Shown one piece after another: positions 49,222 through 60,543 of a DNA stretch of 64,000 bases. The number at the start of each line of letters is the position of its first letter. Position 1 is the stretch's first letter. The DNA is from Modestobacter sp. VKM Ac-2977 (GTDB lineage Bacteria; Actinomycetota; Actinomycetes; Mycobacteriales; Geodermatophilaceae), in contig NZ_JAPVBQ010000001.1 in the NCBI RefSeq assembly GCF_026968045.1, positions 186,001 through 250,000 on the forward strand, read 5' to 3'. A program made the position numbers and the translations under genes. The notes beneath the pieces are model-generated. The model did not search any database, was not told the origin of the DNA, and saw only the letters and a program-made list of their open reading frames with translations.

Positions 49222-49812
49222 GTGAGCGAGCCCGCCATCCCCGCAGCCGGCCCGTTGGGCCCGGACCACGGCTACGGCCCGGACATCGACCACGTGCTGC
49301 TCTCCGAGGAGCAGATCCAGGGGAAGATCGCGGAACTCGCCGCGCAGATCGCCCACGACTACGCCGGCCGCGAGGTGCTGCTGGTCGGCGTCCTCAAGGG
49401 CGCGGTGCTGTTCATGTCCGACTTCGCCCGGGCGCTGCAGCTGCCGACCCAGATGGAGTTCATGGCGGTCTCCTCCTACGGCAGCGCCACCAGCTCCTCG
49501 GGCGTGGTGCGGATCCTGAAGGACCTGGACCGCGACATCGCCGACAAGCACGTGCTGGTGCTCGAGGACATCATCGACTCCGGGCTCACGCTCTCCTGGC
49601 TGCTGAAGAACCTGGGCAGCCGGCGGCCGGCGTCCCTGGAGGTGTGCACGCTGCTGCGCAAGCCGGACGCGGTGAAGGTCGACGTCCCGGTGCGCTACAT
49701 CGGCTTCGACATCCCCAACGAGTTCGTCGTCGGTTATGGGCTCGACTACGCCGAGCGGTACCGCGACCTGCCCTACATCGCCACGCTCAAGCCCGAGGTC
49801 TACTCCTCCTGA
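49222..49812 (+). CDS. hpt: Hypoxanthine phosphoribosyltransferase
   Basis: 196-aa enzyme. [18 protein letters not shown] is the PRPP-binding motif near residue 115, with [16 protein letters not shown] and the C-terminal [16 protein letters not shown]. It salvages hypoxanthine or guanine. GTG start five bases after tilS; the AGAGGAG site lies inside the tilS end. The tilS-hpt-ftsH order is conserved across bacteria. Confidence 0.95.
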   Translation: MSEPAIPAAGPLGPDHGYGPDIDHVLLSEEQIQGKIAELAAQIAHDYAGREVLLVGVLKGAVLFMSDFARALQLPTQMEFMAVSSYGSATSSSGVVRILKDLDRDIADKHVLVLEDIIDSGLTLSWLLKNLGSRRPASLEVCTLLRKPDAVKVDVPVRYIGFDIPNEFVVGYGLDYAERYRDLPYIATLKPEVYSS

Positions 49813-49992
49813 CGGGGGACAACCGCGAGGCCAGCCCCTCCTTCCCCAGCAGGGACACAGGTCCTGCGGTGTACCTTCGGCACCAACGACGTCGCCCCGC
49901 GCGGGGCGTCCCCAGGGTCGCGAGCGGCGTCCAGCGACGATCAGGAGGGTCGACGGGCAGGCCGGGCTCACCCCGGCGCCCGGCCACGGTGT

Positions 49993-51989
<1,997 letters not shown>

Positions 51990-51993
<4 letters not shown>

Positions 51994-52703
51994 GCAACGC
52001 ACTCGGGGGAGCGGGACTCGGGGGAGCGGCACTCGGGGGAGGCGCGGACGGTCAGGGCGGCACCCGTCGGGGGCCGGTCGACGGGGTCGGTCAGGACCCC
52101 CGGACCGGCGACCCGGTGGCTGACCTGGCCGAGGGCCGGGTCGACGCGGCCCGGATCGAGGCCGCGGTCCGGGAGATCCTGCTGGCGATCGGGGAGGACC
52201 CCGAGCGGCCCGGCCTGGTCGACACCCCGGCGCGGGTCGCCCGGGCCTACGGGGAGACCTTCGCCGGCCTGAGCCAGGACCCGTACGACGTCCTGGCGAC
52301 GACGTTCGACGAGGACCACGACGAGCTGGTCCTGGTCAAGGACATCCCGATGTACTCGACGTGTGAGCACCACCTGGTGCCCTTCCACGGCCGGGCGCAC
52401 ATCGGCTACATCCCCGGCGCCGACGGACGGGTCACCGGGCTGTCCAAGCTGGCCCGCCTGGTGGAGGTCTACGCCCGGCGGCCGCAGGTGCAGGAGCGGA
52501 TGACCCGGCAGATCGCCGACTCGCTGTTCGAGGTGCTCAAGCCGCAGGGCGTCATCGTCGTGGTCGAGGCCGAGCACCTGTGCATGGCGATGCGAGGCGT
52601 CCGCAAGCCCGGCGCCACCACGATCACCTCGGCGGTGCGTGGGATCTTCCGGGAGAGCCCGGCCACCCGCAGCGAGGCGATGAGCCTCATCCTGGGCAGG
52701 TGA
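51990..52703 (+). CDS. folE: GTP cyclohydrolase I
   Basis: 237-aa enzyme. [19 protein letters not shown] supplies zinc and active-site residues, and [14 protein letters not shown] the second zinc cysteine. It makes 7,8-dihydroneopterin triphosphate for folate. The GTG start overlaps the ftsH stop. Codons 5-19 are three near-identical 15-bp repeats giving [10 protein letters not shown], an extra Gly-rich leader. It opens the folE-folP-folB-folK operon. Confidence 0.95.
52001..52045 (+). repeat. Three 15-bp tandem repeats at the folE start
   Basis: ACTCGGGGGAGCGGG, ACTCGGGGGAGCGGC and ACTCGGGGGAGGCGC follow four codons after the folE GTG. Confidence 0.85.
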
Positions 52704-53557
52704 GCAGCTCCCTGCCGCGGCCGGGGCGGTGCCTGGTGATGGGCGTCCTCAACGTCACGCCGGACTCCTTCTCCGACGGCGGCTGCTACGCCGATGCGGG
52801 TGCCGCGATCACCCACGGGCTCGAGATGCACGCCGCCGGTGCGGACTACGTCGACGTCGGTGGTGAGTCGACCCGGCCGGGCGCCGACCGGGTCGACACG
52901 GCCGAGGAGTGCCGACGGGTGGTGCCGGTGGTCCGGGAGCTGGCCGACGCCGGCGTGCGGGTCAGCGTGGACACCACTCGCGCGGAGGTCGCCGCCGCCG
53001 CCCTGGAGGCCGGGGCGGTGCTGGTCAACGACGTCAGCGGCGGTCTGGCCGACGAGGGCATGGCCCGGCTGGTGGCCGACACCGGGGTGCCCTGGGTGCT
53101 GATGCACTGGCGCGGGCACAGCCGGGAGATGTACGCGGCAGCGCGCTACGGCGACGTCGTCACCGAGGTCGGCGCGGAGCTCACCGCCCGGGTCGAGGAC
53201 GTCGTGGCCGCCGGCGTCGACCCCGCCCAGCTGGTGCTGGACCCGGGCCTGGGCTTCGCCAAGAACGCCGAGCACAACTGGACGCTGCTGGCCGGGCTGG
53301 ACCGGCTGGTCGCCCTCGGGCTCCCGGTGCTGGTCGGCGCCTCCCGCAAGACGTTCCTCGGCCGGCTGCTGGCCGGGCCGGACGGCGAGGTCCGCCCGGT
53401 CGAGGGCCGGGAGGCGGCGACCCTGGCGATCTCGGTGCTGGCCGCGCAAGCCGGTGCCTGGGGGGTGCGGGTGCACGACCCGGTGCAGTCGCTGGACGCG
53501 ATCGCCACCCTGGCCGCCGTGCGTGCCGCCGCCGGCGCAGGAGTGGCACGTGGCTGA
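52700..53557 (+). CDS. folP: Dihydropteroate synthase
   Basis: 285-aa TIM-barrel enzyme. [15 protein letters not shown] at residue 14, [24 protein letters not shown] and [13 protein letters not shown] are the pterin and pABA site motifs. It is the sulfonamide target. GTG start overlaps the folE stop by four bases. Confidence 0.95.
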   Translation: MSSSLPRPGRCLVMGVLNVTPDSFSDGGCYADAGAAITHGLEMHAAGADYVDVGGESTRPGADRVDTAEECRRVVPVVRELADAGVRVSVDTTRAEVAAAALEAGAVLVNDVSGGLADEGMARLVADTGVPWVLMHWRGHSREMYAAARYGDVVTEVGAELTARVEDVVAAGVDPAQLVLDPGLGFAKNAEHNWTLLAGLDRLVALGLPVLVGASRKTFLGRLLAGPDGEVRPVEGREAATLAISVLAAQAGAWGVRVHDPVQSLDAIATLAAVRAAAGAGVARG

Positions 53558-53912
53558 CCGGATCACCGTGCACGGCCTCACCGGGCACGGCTTCCACGGC
53601 GTCTACCCTCCCGAGCGCGAGCACGGGCAGACCTTCCGGGTCGACGCGGTGCTCGAGCTGGACACCGCCCCGGCCGCCGCGGACGACGACCTGACCAAGA
53701 CCGTCCACTACGGCGAGCTGGCCCAGCAGCTGCACGCCGTGCTCGTCGGCGAGCCGGTCGACCTGCTGGAGACGCTGGCCCAGCGGCTGGCCGACCTGTG
53801 CCTGGCCTACCCGGTGGTCGACGCGGTGGAGATCACCGTGCACAAGCCGGAGGTCGACCTCGGCGTGCCGGCCGACGACGTGACCGTGGCGATCCGCAGG
53901 ACCCGCCGGTGA
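53550..53912 (+). CDS. folB: Dihydroneopterin aldolase
   Basis: 120-aa enzyme with LTGHGFHGVYPPEREHGQTF at the N-terminus and LLETLAQRLADLCL in the middle. It converts dihydroneopterin to hydroxymethyl-dihydropterin. The GTG start overlaps folP by eight bases and the stop overlaps folK by four. Confidence 0.94.
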   Translation: MADRITVHGLTGHGFHGVYPPEREHGQTFRVDAVLELDTAPAAADDDLTKTVHYGELAQQLHAVLVGEPVDLLETLAQRLADLCLAYPVVDAVEITVHKPEVDLGVPADDVTVAIRRTRR

Positions 53913-54412
53913 GCCGGGCGGTCCTCTCCCTCGGTGGGAACCTCGGCGACCGGGCCGGCACGCTGCGACGGGCGCTGGTGGCGCTGCAGGAGCACGGCCT
54001 GGTGGCCCGGTCGACGCTGTACGAGACGCCGCCGTGGGGGCCGGTCGAGCAGCCGCCGTACCTCAACGCGGTCGCCGTCGTCCGGGGTGAGCGGGACGCC
54101 GCCGGCTGGCTCGCCCTGGCCCACGAGCTCGAGCAGGCCGCCGGGCGCACCCGGGAGGTCCGCTGGGGCGCCCGGACACTGGACGTCGACGTCGTCACGG
54201 TCACCGCCGCCGACGGGACACCGGTGGTCTCGGCCGACCCGGTGCTGACCCTGCCGCACCCGCGGGCCGCGGAGCGGGCCTTCGTGCTCGTCCCGTGGCT
54301 GGCGCTGGACCCCACGGCGACCCTGCCGGGGCACGGCCGGGTCGCCGACCTGGTGGCGGCGCTGCCGGCCGACGAGGTGGCCGCGGTCGTCCGCTGGGAG
54401 AAGCTGGCATGA
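53909..54412 (+). CDS. folK: 2-amino-4-hydroxy-6-hydroxymethyl-dihydropteridine pyrophosphokinase
   Basis: 167-aa HPPK. LSLGGNLGDRAGTLRRAL is the N-terminal motif, RTLDVDVV the Mg-binding DxD, and HPRAAERAFVLVPW the C-terminal motif. GTG start overlaps folB; stop overlaps the DUF3180 gene (ATGA). Confidence 0.95.
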   Translation: MSRAVLSLGGNLGDRAGTLRRALVALQEHGLVARSTLYETPPWGPVEQPPYLNAVAVVRGERDAAGWLALAHELEQAAGRTREVRWGARTLDVDVVTVTAADGTPVVSADPVLTLPHPRAAERAFVLVPWLALDPTATLPGHGRVADLVAALPADEVAAVVRWEKLA

Positions 54413-54912
54413 CCTCGGTCCGCCGACGGGACCTGCTGGCCCTCGCGGTCGGGCTGGCGCTGGCCAGCTGGCTGCTGGTCCGGGCCGGCTACGGCTCGCT
54501 GCCGCAGCTGCAGTGGTGGCTGCCGGTGCCGCTCGGCGTGCTGGCCGTCGCCGAGCTGCTCGGCGCCCGGGCGCTGGCGGCCCGGATGTCCGCGCAGCGC
54601 GACCGCCGTCCGTCGCCGGGCCGGACCCCGGGCGCCACCCGGCCGGTCGAGCCGATGCTGGTGGCCCGGGTGGCGGTGCTCGCCCAGGCCAGCGCCTACG
54701 TCGGCGCGGTGCTCACCGGCTGCTGGGCGGGGCTGCTGCTGCACACGGTGCCGCAGCTGGGCCGGCTGTCCGCGGCCACCGCCGACACCGTCACCGGCGT
54801 CCTCGGCGTCGTGTTCGCCGCCGGGCTCACCGCCGCCGCGCTGTGGCTGGAGCACGTCTGCAAGATCCCGCCCGGCGAGGACGACGACGCGGCACCGACC
54901 GCCCGGGCCTGA
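54409..54912 (+). CDS. DUF3180 membrane protein (Rv3605c-type)
   Basis: 167-aa protein with four hydrophobic segments (LLALAVGLALASWLL, WWLPVPLGVLAVAELL, ASAYVGAVLTGCWAGLL, VLGVVFAAGLTAAALW). It always follows folK in actinobacteria and is of unknown function. Ends the fol operon. Confidence 0.9.
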   Translation: MTSVRRRDLLALAVGLALASWLLVRAGYGSLPQLQWWLPVPLGVLAVAELLGARALAARMSAQRDRRPSPGRTPGATRPVEPMLVARVAVLAQASAYVGAVLTGCWAGLLLHTVPQLGRLSAATADTVTGVLGVVFAAGLTAAALWLEHVCKIPPGEDDDAAPTARA

Positions 54913-54954
54913 GGCGGTCCGGCCGGGCGGGAGAACCCGACCGCCCGGACCGCC
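54913..54954. terminator. Bidirectional hairpin between fol and osm operons
   Basis: GGCGGTCC..GGGCGG pairs with CCGCCCGGACCGCC (four unpaired bases in the left arm) around GAGAACCCGA. It lies between two convergent stops. Confidence 0.75.
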
Positions 54955-54959
54955 GGGGG

Positions 54960-55919
54960 TCAGGGCTGCTCGGCCAGGTCGGCGATCGAGGTGAGGCCGT
55001 ACTCCTCCGCGGTCTCCCTGGTCACCACGATGGCGTCCTTGTCCTGGGCCTCCGACTGCTCGAGCACGGTCAGGTTCTCCGGCAGGGCCTCGGGGAGCGC
55101 GGCGTAGACCTCCTCGGAGCTGACCGCGGTCGCCTCCTCGTCGAAGTGCTCCAGCAGCACACCGGTGTACTCCGGGATCAGGTCGATCGACCCGTCCTGC
55201 AGGGCGGGCATGTAGACCTCCCGGCTGCCGATGTTGAGCTGCGTCTCCACCGTCGCGCCCTGGGCCTGCAGTGCCTGCGCGTAGATGTTGGCCAGGGTGA
55301 TGTTCTCCGGGAAGTTGGCCGAACCGATGGTGAGGTCCGTCCCGGCGGCCTGGGTGCCGGTCGCGTCCAGCCCGCGCTCCGCCAGCCACTGCCCGGCGAC
55401 CGCGGCCGGGTCCTGCCGGTCGATGATCACCTGCTCGTTGAGTGCGATCAGGTCCTCGGTGGTGAGCTCCGCGGACACCGCGTTCAACACGGCGGCAACG
55501 CCGTCGGTGGCCTCCTCGGTGCTGATCAGCGGGACCACGTTCTGCGCGGCGAACAGGTTCTCCGGGTCCTCGAGGACCACCCAGTCGTTGGCCGCAATGT
55601 TCGGGTCGGTGGTGAAGATGTCGGCTGCGTCGATCTGGCCGTTGGCCAGCGCGTTGACGGTCAGCGGGCCGCCGGCGTCGAGGCTGCGGAACTCGCCGAA
55701 GGTGATGCCGTAGACCTCCTCCAGGCCGGGGACGCCGTCGGGCCGGGTCTGGAACTCCGGCGGCCCGCCGAGGACCAGGTCGGCGGCGATGGTGTCGCCG
55801 CCCCCGGCGGGGGTGCTCTCGCCCCCTCCCGCGCTGCTGCTGCCCGACTCCCCGCACGCGGTCAGTGCCGTGAGCAGGACGGTCCCGCCGGTCAGCGCCG
55901 TGGCGATCCTGCGGTTCAT
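54960..55919 (-). CDS. Osmoprotectant-type ABC substrate-binding lipoprotein, lobes circularly permuted
   Basis: 319-aa protein. Lipobox LTAC gives Cys22, then a Gly/Ser linker. Residues 46-187 (ADLVLGGPPEFQTRPDG to AAVAGQWLAERGLD) correspond to the usual second half of ProX/OpuCC proteins. Residues 194-319 (TDLTIGSANFPENITLA to YGLTSIADLAEQP) correspond to the usual first half. The order is reversed from canonical ProX such as Rv3759c. It should bind betaine, choline or similar in the cell envelope. It ends the leftward ABC operon. Confidence 0.9.
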   Translation of the reverse strand: MNRRIATALTGGTVLLTALTACGESGSSSAGGGESTPAGGGDTIAADLVLGGPPEFQTRPDGVPGLEEVYGITFGEFRSLDAGGPLTVNALANGQIDAADIFTTDPNIAANDWVVLEDPENLFAAQNVVPLISTEEATDGVAAVLNAVSAELTTEDLIALNEQVIIDRQDPAAVAGQWLAERGLDATGTQAAGTDLTIGSANFPENITLANIYAQALQAQGATVETQLNIGSREVYMPALQDGSIDLIPEYTGVLLEHFDEEATAVSSEEVYAALPEALPENLTVLEQSEAQDKDAIVVTRETAEEYGLTSIADLAEQP

Positions 55920-55970
55920 GTGGTCTCTCCTGAGGTCAGCCGCGGCGCGGTGCGCCGGGTCGTTGGGTGC

Positions 55971-55990
55971 CGGGTGGCGGGTGCCACCCG
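55971..55990. other. Intra-operon hairpin before the binding-protein gene
   Basis: CGGGTGGC-GGGT-GCCACCCG, eight-bp stem and four-base loop, in the 86-base gap between the permease stop and the binding-protein ATG. It may stabilise or process the mRNA so that the binding protein is made in excess. Confidence 0.45.
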
Positions 55991-56005
55991 TGGAAGGGGA
56001 CCGGG

Positions 56006-56848
56006 TCACCCCGAGGGGCGATCGCCGGAGGGGGTCAGGGCAGCCGCCGGTGTGGTCGGCTGCCCGGCGCGCCGGCCACCGTCGGGCCCGCCGCGCGGTG
56101 GTTCGGGCCGCACCACGGTCACCGCTGCGGCGCGGCTGTCCCGGGTCGACCGGCGGGAGAACCGGCCGGAGACGCCGCGTGAGACGGTCGCGCGCTGCGC
56201 CAGCGAGAGGGCCAGGTCGACCAGCAGGGCCAGTGCGGCGACCAGGACCGCACCGCCGGCCATCTGGCCGAAGTCCCGGCTGGCCAGCCCGTCGTAGACG
56301 TAGCGCCCCAGGCCCCCGAGACCGACGTAGGCCGCGATCGTCGCGGTGGCGATGACCTGCAGCGCGGCGCTCCGCAGGCCGGAGAACACCAACGGGAGGG
56401 CGTTGGGCAGCTCCACGCGGAACAGCACCTGCCGGCCGGTCATCCCCATGCCGCGGGCGGCGTCGCGGACGGCCGGTGGCACGTTCCGCACCCCGGCGTA
56501 GGTGTTGGCCAGGATCGCCGGCAGGGCGAGCAGGACCAGGGCGATCTCCGTGGGCACCAGGTAGACGGCGTCCCCGCGGCCGCGGATCAACGGCGACACC
56601 ATGACGTAGAGGAGGATCAGCAGACCGACCGTCGGCAGCGCGCGGAGTCCGTTCGCCACTGACACCAGCCACGACGCCCGGCCGGTGTGGCCGAGGACGA
56701 GCCCCAGCGGGAAGGCGATCACGCCAGCGATCGACAGGGCGATCGCGGTGTACGCCAGGTGGGCGGCGGCCTGCTCGACGATGCCGGGCGTGACCCGGGT
56801 GCCGGTCCAGTTCTGCGGGTCGTTGAGCCACAGGAGCATCTCGTTCAT
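56006..56848 (-). CDS. Osmoprotectant ABC transporter permease (second)
   Basis: 280-aa integral membrane protein. AARGMGMTGRQVLFRVELPN is the EAA loop contacting the ATPase. Helices include LAYTAIALSIAGVIAFPLGL. The C-terminal 45 residues after VSRGVSGRFSRR are Pro/Arg-rich and cytoplasmic. ATG overlaps the preceding permease stop. Confidence 0.88.
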   Translation of the reverse strand: MNEMLLWLNDPQNWTGTRVTPGIVEQAAAHLAYTAIALSIAGVIAFPLGLVLGHTGRASWLVSVANGLRALPTVGLLILLYVMVSPLIRGRGDAVYLVPTEIALVLLALPAILANTYAGVRNVPPAVRDAARGMGMTGRQVLFRVELPNALPLVFSGLRSAALQVIATATIAAYVGLGGLGRYVYDGLASRDFGQMAGGAVLVAALALLVDLALSLAQRATVSRGVSGRFSRRSTRDSRAAAVTVVRPEPPRGGPDGGRRAGQPTTPAAALTPSGDRPSG

Positions 56849-57537
56849 CGGGCCGCCGACACCCGCTGCCACGGGGTGACCAGGCGGGCACCGAGGACGA
56901 TCAACCGGTCGAGCAGCAGCGCCAGCGCGACGCAGAGCACGATGCCCAGCACGATCGGCGGGTAGTAGGGGCCGGTCACCGACAACTGGAACCCCGTGAT
57001 GAACAGCTGGCCGAGCTGGGGGATCCCGATGGTCGCCGCGATGGCGACCAGGCTGACGTTGGCGACCATGGCCACCCGCAGGCCCGCGGCGATGACCGGG
57101 ACGGCCAGCGGGAGCTCCACGGTCCGCAGCCGCTGGAGGCGGGTGAAGCCCATCGCGGTGGCCGCCTGCACGGCGTCGTCGGGGACGGCGGCCAGGCCGT
57201 CGGCGACCACCCGCACCAGCAGTGCGACGGTGTAGAGCGTCAACGCGGCGACCACGTTGAGCGGGTCGAGGATCTGCGTGCCCAGCACGGTCGGCATGAC
57301 GACGAACAACGCCAGCGACGGGATCGTGTAGAGCAGACCGGACACCGAGACGACCGGCGGGTAGGCCCACCGGTACCGGCGGGCCAGCCAGCCGATCGGG
57401 AAGGCCACGAGCAGCCCGATCACGACGGGCAGGACCGAGAGCCAGGTGTGCGCCCACAGCAGGTCCAGCACCTCGGCCCGGTGGTCGGCGAAGTAGCCGA
57501 ACAGGTCCCAGGGTGCCGAGCCGTCGGCCGAGTTCAT
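56845..57537 (-). CDS. Osmoprotectant ABC transporter permease (first)
   Basis: 230-aa membrane protein with about six helices. ATAMGFTRLQRLRTVELPLA is the EAA loop and VSGLLYTIPSLALFVVMP is typical of OpuCB/ProW-type permeases. Start and stop overlap neighbours by four bases. Confidence 0.88.
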   Translation of the reverse strand: MNSADGSAPWDLFGYFADHRAEVLDLLWAHTWLSVLPVVIGLLVAFPIGWLARRYRWAYPPVVSVSGLLYTIPSLALFVVMPTVLGTQILDPLNVVAALTLYTVALLVRVVADGLAAVPDDAVQAATAMGFTRLQRLRTVELPLAVPVIAAGLRVAMVANVSLVAIAATIGIPQLGQLFITGFQLSVTGPYYPPIVLGIVLCVALALLLDRLIVLGARLVTPWQRVSAAR

Positions 57538-58670
57538 GGCCGGACCCGGGCGGAGGGGTCCGCGGTCGCGGCGTGCAGGTGTTCCAGGACGGTGCCGGCC
57601 CGGACCGAGCCGATGAGCCGCCCGTCCTCGTCCACCACCACACCGCGACCGCTGGGCGAGGAGAGCGCGGCGTCCAGTGCCTCGCGCAGGGTGCCGCCGA
57701 GCGGGGACAGGGTGCCGCCCAGGTTGAGCAGGTCGGGGGTGACGGGGTCGCCCGGCGCGGGCCCGGGCCCGCCGTCGGGATGGGCGCGGAGGTGCAGCCA
57801 GCCCTGGGGGAGCTCCCCGTCGTCGACCACGAGCACCCAGTCGTCGACCGCGACGTCGTGCGCCCGGGCCACCGGCGAACCGAGGACCACGGTCGGCTCG
57901 GCTGCCACGGCCACCTCGGCGGAGACGAAGCCCAGCGCCCGGTAGCCGCGGTCACGACCGACGAAGCCGGCCACGAAGGGGTCCGCGGGGGTGGCCAGCA
58001 GGTCGGCAGGGGTGGCCAGCTGGGCCAGCCTCCCGCCCACGGCCAGGACGGCCACCCGGTCGCCGAGCCGGATCGCCTCGTCGATGTCGTGGGTGACGAA
58101 GAGGATGGTCTTGCCCAGCTCGCCCTGCAGCCGCAGGAACTCCTGCTGCAACTGGTCACGGACCACCGGGTCGACGGCGCTGAACGGCTCGTCCATCAGC
58201 ATGACCGGCGGGTCGGCGGCCAACGCCCGGGCCACGCCCACCCGCTGCTGCTGACCACCGGAGAGCTGGGCCGGATAGCGGTCGGCGAAGGAGGCCGGCA
58301 GCCCGACCAGCTCCATCAGCTCGATCGCCCGGCTGCGCGCCTGCCGACGGCCGCTCCCGGTGAGCAGCGGGACGGTCGCCACGTTGTCGACGACGGTGCG
58401 GTGCGGGAAGAGCCCGGCGTGCTGGATGACGTACCCGATGCCCCGGCGCAGGTCGGTGGCGGACACGGAGGTGACGTCGCGATCGTCGATGGTGATCGTG
58501 CCGGAGGTGGGCTCGACCATCCGGTTGACCATCCGCAGGCTGGTGGTCTTGCCACAGCCGGACGGCCCGACCAGCACGGTGATCTGGCCCGAGGGTGCGG
58601 TCAGACTCAGTTCGTCGACCGCGACCGTCCCGTCGGGGTACGCCTTGGACACCGCGTCGAACCGGATCAT
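57534..58670 (-). CDS. Osmoprotectant ABC transporter ATP-binding protein with CBS domain
   Basis: 378-aa OpuCA/ProV-type ATPase. Walker A GPSGCGKTT, signature QLSGGQQQRVGVARAL, Walker B VMLMDEPFSAVD, His loop FVTHDIDEA. The C-terminal 120 residues contain a CBS-like part ending DEDGRLIGSVRAGTVLEHL, an ionic-strength sensor in homologues. ATG preceded by GGGAGGAGC. First gene of the operon. Confidence 0.92.
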   Translation of the reverse strand: MIRFDAVSKAYPDGTVAVDELSLTAPSGQITVLVGPSGCGKTTSLRMVNRMVEPTSGTITIDDRDVTSVSATDLRRGIGYVIQHAGLFPHRTVVDNVATVPLLTGSGRRQARSRAIELMELVGLPASFADRYPAQLSGGQQQRVGVARALAADPPVMLMDEPFSAVDPVVRDQLQQEFLRLQGELGKTILFVTHDIDEAIRLGDRVAVLAVGGRLAQLATPADLLATPADPFVAGFVGRDRGYRALGFVSAEVAVAAEPTVVLGSPVARAHDVAVDDWVLVVDDGELPQGWLHLRAHPDGGPGPAPGDPVTPDLLNLGGTLSPLGGTLREALDAALSSPSGRGVVVDEDGRLIGSVRAGTVLEHLHAATADPSARVRP

Positions 58671-58971
58671 CGGGCTCCTCCCTGGGGTGTCCCGCGGCCG
58701 GCCGCGGGGGAGCGGCCCGACCGTCCGGCCGCCGCGAGGACGACCGGGGCGGCGGAGAGAGGTTCAGTCACCGACCCTCCTCGACCAGCTGGCTGTCCCA
58801 GACGCACCCGGCCGGTGGCGTCCGTGCTGGTCGACGACCCGTGTCCCACAATCGAATCACATGCCGCCGACACGGCGAGGCGTCCGGCGGCCCACATGGT
58901 CCCCCGTGGGACGGCGGCGCGCACGACCGCAGGTGAGACCGGTCGATGGTCCTCGCCTCTACCCTGCAGGC
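58671..58971. other. Divergent promoter region with an 18-bp palindrome
   Basis: No gene seen. CCCGCGGCCGGCCGCGGG at 58691-58708 is a perfect palindrome 20 bases upstream of the ABC operon start, a possible operator. CTACCCT close to 58960 resembles a -10 box just before the DUF6779 ATG. Confidence 0.4.
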
Positions 58972-60543
58972 ATGACCGGTCGTCAGGGCGACATCACCCG
59001 CGGTCACCTCACCGCCGTCGCGCCCGCTCCGAGGCCCACGCCGCGGGTCTGGTCGGCGATCGCGCTCGTGCTGGCCGTGCCGGCCACGGCCGCGGTCTTC
59101 CTCACCGAGAACCCACTGCACCTGCGCGTGGCGCTGCTCGCCGTCTGCTGGGCCTTCGTGATCGCCGCCTTCCTCGCCGGCAGCCGGCGCGCCGACCAGG
59201 TGGCCGCAGCCGCCCGGGAGGCCGAGCTCCGGCACGCCTACGACGTGGAGCTGGCGCGGGAGGTCGCCGCCCGGCACGAGCACGAGGCCCAGCTGGAGAA
59301 CCGGCTCCGGCGCGAGGCCGAGCAGGCCATGCGTGCCGAGCTGGGCCAGCTGCGCACCGAGCTCACCGCCCTGACCGAGCTGCGCGGTGAGCTCACCGCC
59401 CTGCCCGAACTGCGCCGCTCGGTCGCCGCGCTGAGCGGGCTGCGCGCCGAGCTGGCCGGGCTGGGCGAGCTGCGCAGCGACCTCGGCCGGATGCGCAGCG
59501 AGCTGACCGAGCAGCTGTCCGGTGAACTGCTGATCGAGCGCATGGTGATGCGGGCACAGTCCGTCCGCGGTCCGGGGCAGCCCGCCGACGCCGGTCGCGC
59601 GGTGGAAGGCGCACCGCCGGCCTGGGAGTCCTCCGGGTGGGTGTCGTCCCCGGCCGGGTGGGACCCCCGCAGCGACGTCGGCCGGGCCCTCCCGACGGCC
59701 GCCGCCGAACCCCGCGACGAGCCCCCGTCGGCGCCCAGCTCGGCGCGCCAGTCGGTCGCCGTGGCTGCTCCGTCCGCGCCGGCCGAGGAGCCGCCCTCCC
59801 GGGACCGGACGCCCTCGCCGCTGGAGTGGCTGGTCGAGGAGGCCGTGCTGGAGAGGGCCGTGCTCGAGGAGGCGGTGCTGGAGAGGGCGGTGCTCGAGGA
59901 GGCGGTGCTGGACGAGGCGGTGCCCGAGCCGTGGGTCGAGCCGAGCCCGAGGTCGCCGCTGGCGTGGCTGGAGGACGAGGCGCGGCTCGGCGCAGTCGGC
60001 CGGCCTCCCGCTGAGCTGCCCGTGGTGCCGATGCCCTCCCGGCCGCCGCTGCCCGAGCCGGCGCTCCGCGTGTCCGACGTCGTGGCCGCGATGTCGGAGC
60101 CGGTGGAGCCGCCGCGGCGTCGCCACCGCCGGGCCGCGGAGCCCGACGAGGAGGGTGTCGCCCCCGACGACGGCCGCCGGCGCAGCCACGCCGCGCCGGA
60201 GGAGCGCCTGGTCACGAGCGCCGGCTGGTCGGACGGGGCAACCGCGGCCGTCGGCCCCGTCCCGGGCACGCCGGTCGCGGACCTCCCGCCGTGGGCGTCC
60301 TGGGAGCCGCCGGCCGAGCCGGCCGCGACGGACGACGCGGCGCTCAGGAGCTGGTCGGACGTCCCGACCGCGGACCCCACGCCCCGGGCGGCACCCCCGG
60401 CGCAGGGACACGCCCGGCTGGAGCAGATCCTGGCCGAGAGCGGGGTCTCCGCGCCCCGTGGCGGCCGGTCCCGGCGGCGCCGCTACCGCGACGAGGGCGA
60501 CGACGCCGGCGACGACGTCCTCGCCCGGGTGCTCGGCCGCTAG
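58972..60543 (+). CDS. DUF6779-type membrane/coiled-coil protein (Rv3604c-type)
   Basis: 523-aa protein. Two hydrophobic helices lie near residues 25-65 (VWSAIALVLAVPATAAVFL, ALLAVCWAFVIAAFLAG). A coiled-coil with LRTELTALTELRGELTALPEL follows, then a long Pro/Glu/Ala-rich tail. It includes a LEEAVLERAV repeat and ends with a conserved ARLEQILAESGV element. From memory the mycobacterial counterpart is Rv3604c, beside the same DUF2520 and pan genes. Function unknown. Confidence 0.75.
   Translation: MTGRQGDITRGHLTAVAPAPRPTPRVWSAIALVLAVPATAAVFLTENPLHLRVALLAVCWAFVIAAFLAGSRRADQVAAAAREAELRHAYDVELAREVAARHEHEAQLENRLRREAEQAMRAELGQLRTELTALTELRGELTALPELRRSVAALSGLRAELAGLGELRSDLGRMRSELTEQLSGELLIERMVMRAQSVRGPGQPADAGRAVEGAPPAWESSGWVSSPAGWDPRSDVGRALPTAAAEPRDEPPSAPSSARQSVAVAAPSAPAEEPPSRDRTPSPLEWLVEEAVLERAVLEEAVLERAVLEEAVLDEAVPEPWVEPSPRSPLAWLEDEARLGAVGRPPAELPVVPMPSRPPLPEPALRVSDVVAAMSEPVEPPRRRHRRAAEPDEEGVAPDDGRRRSHAAPEERLVTSAGWSDGATAAVGPVPGTPVADLPPWASWEPPAEPAATDDAALRSWSDVPTADPTPRAAPPAQGHARLEQILAESGVSAPRGGRSRRRRYRDEGDDAGDDVLARVLGR
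59836..59925 (+). repeat. Six 15-bp tandem repeats in the DUF6779 gene
   Basis: Alternating units GAGGAGGCCGTGCTG and GAGAGGGCCGTGCTC encode EEAVL/ERAVL; the last unit is diverged. Confidence 0.9.
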
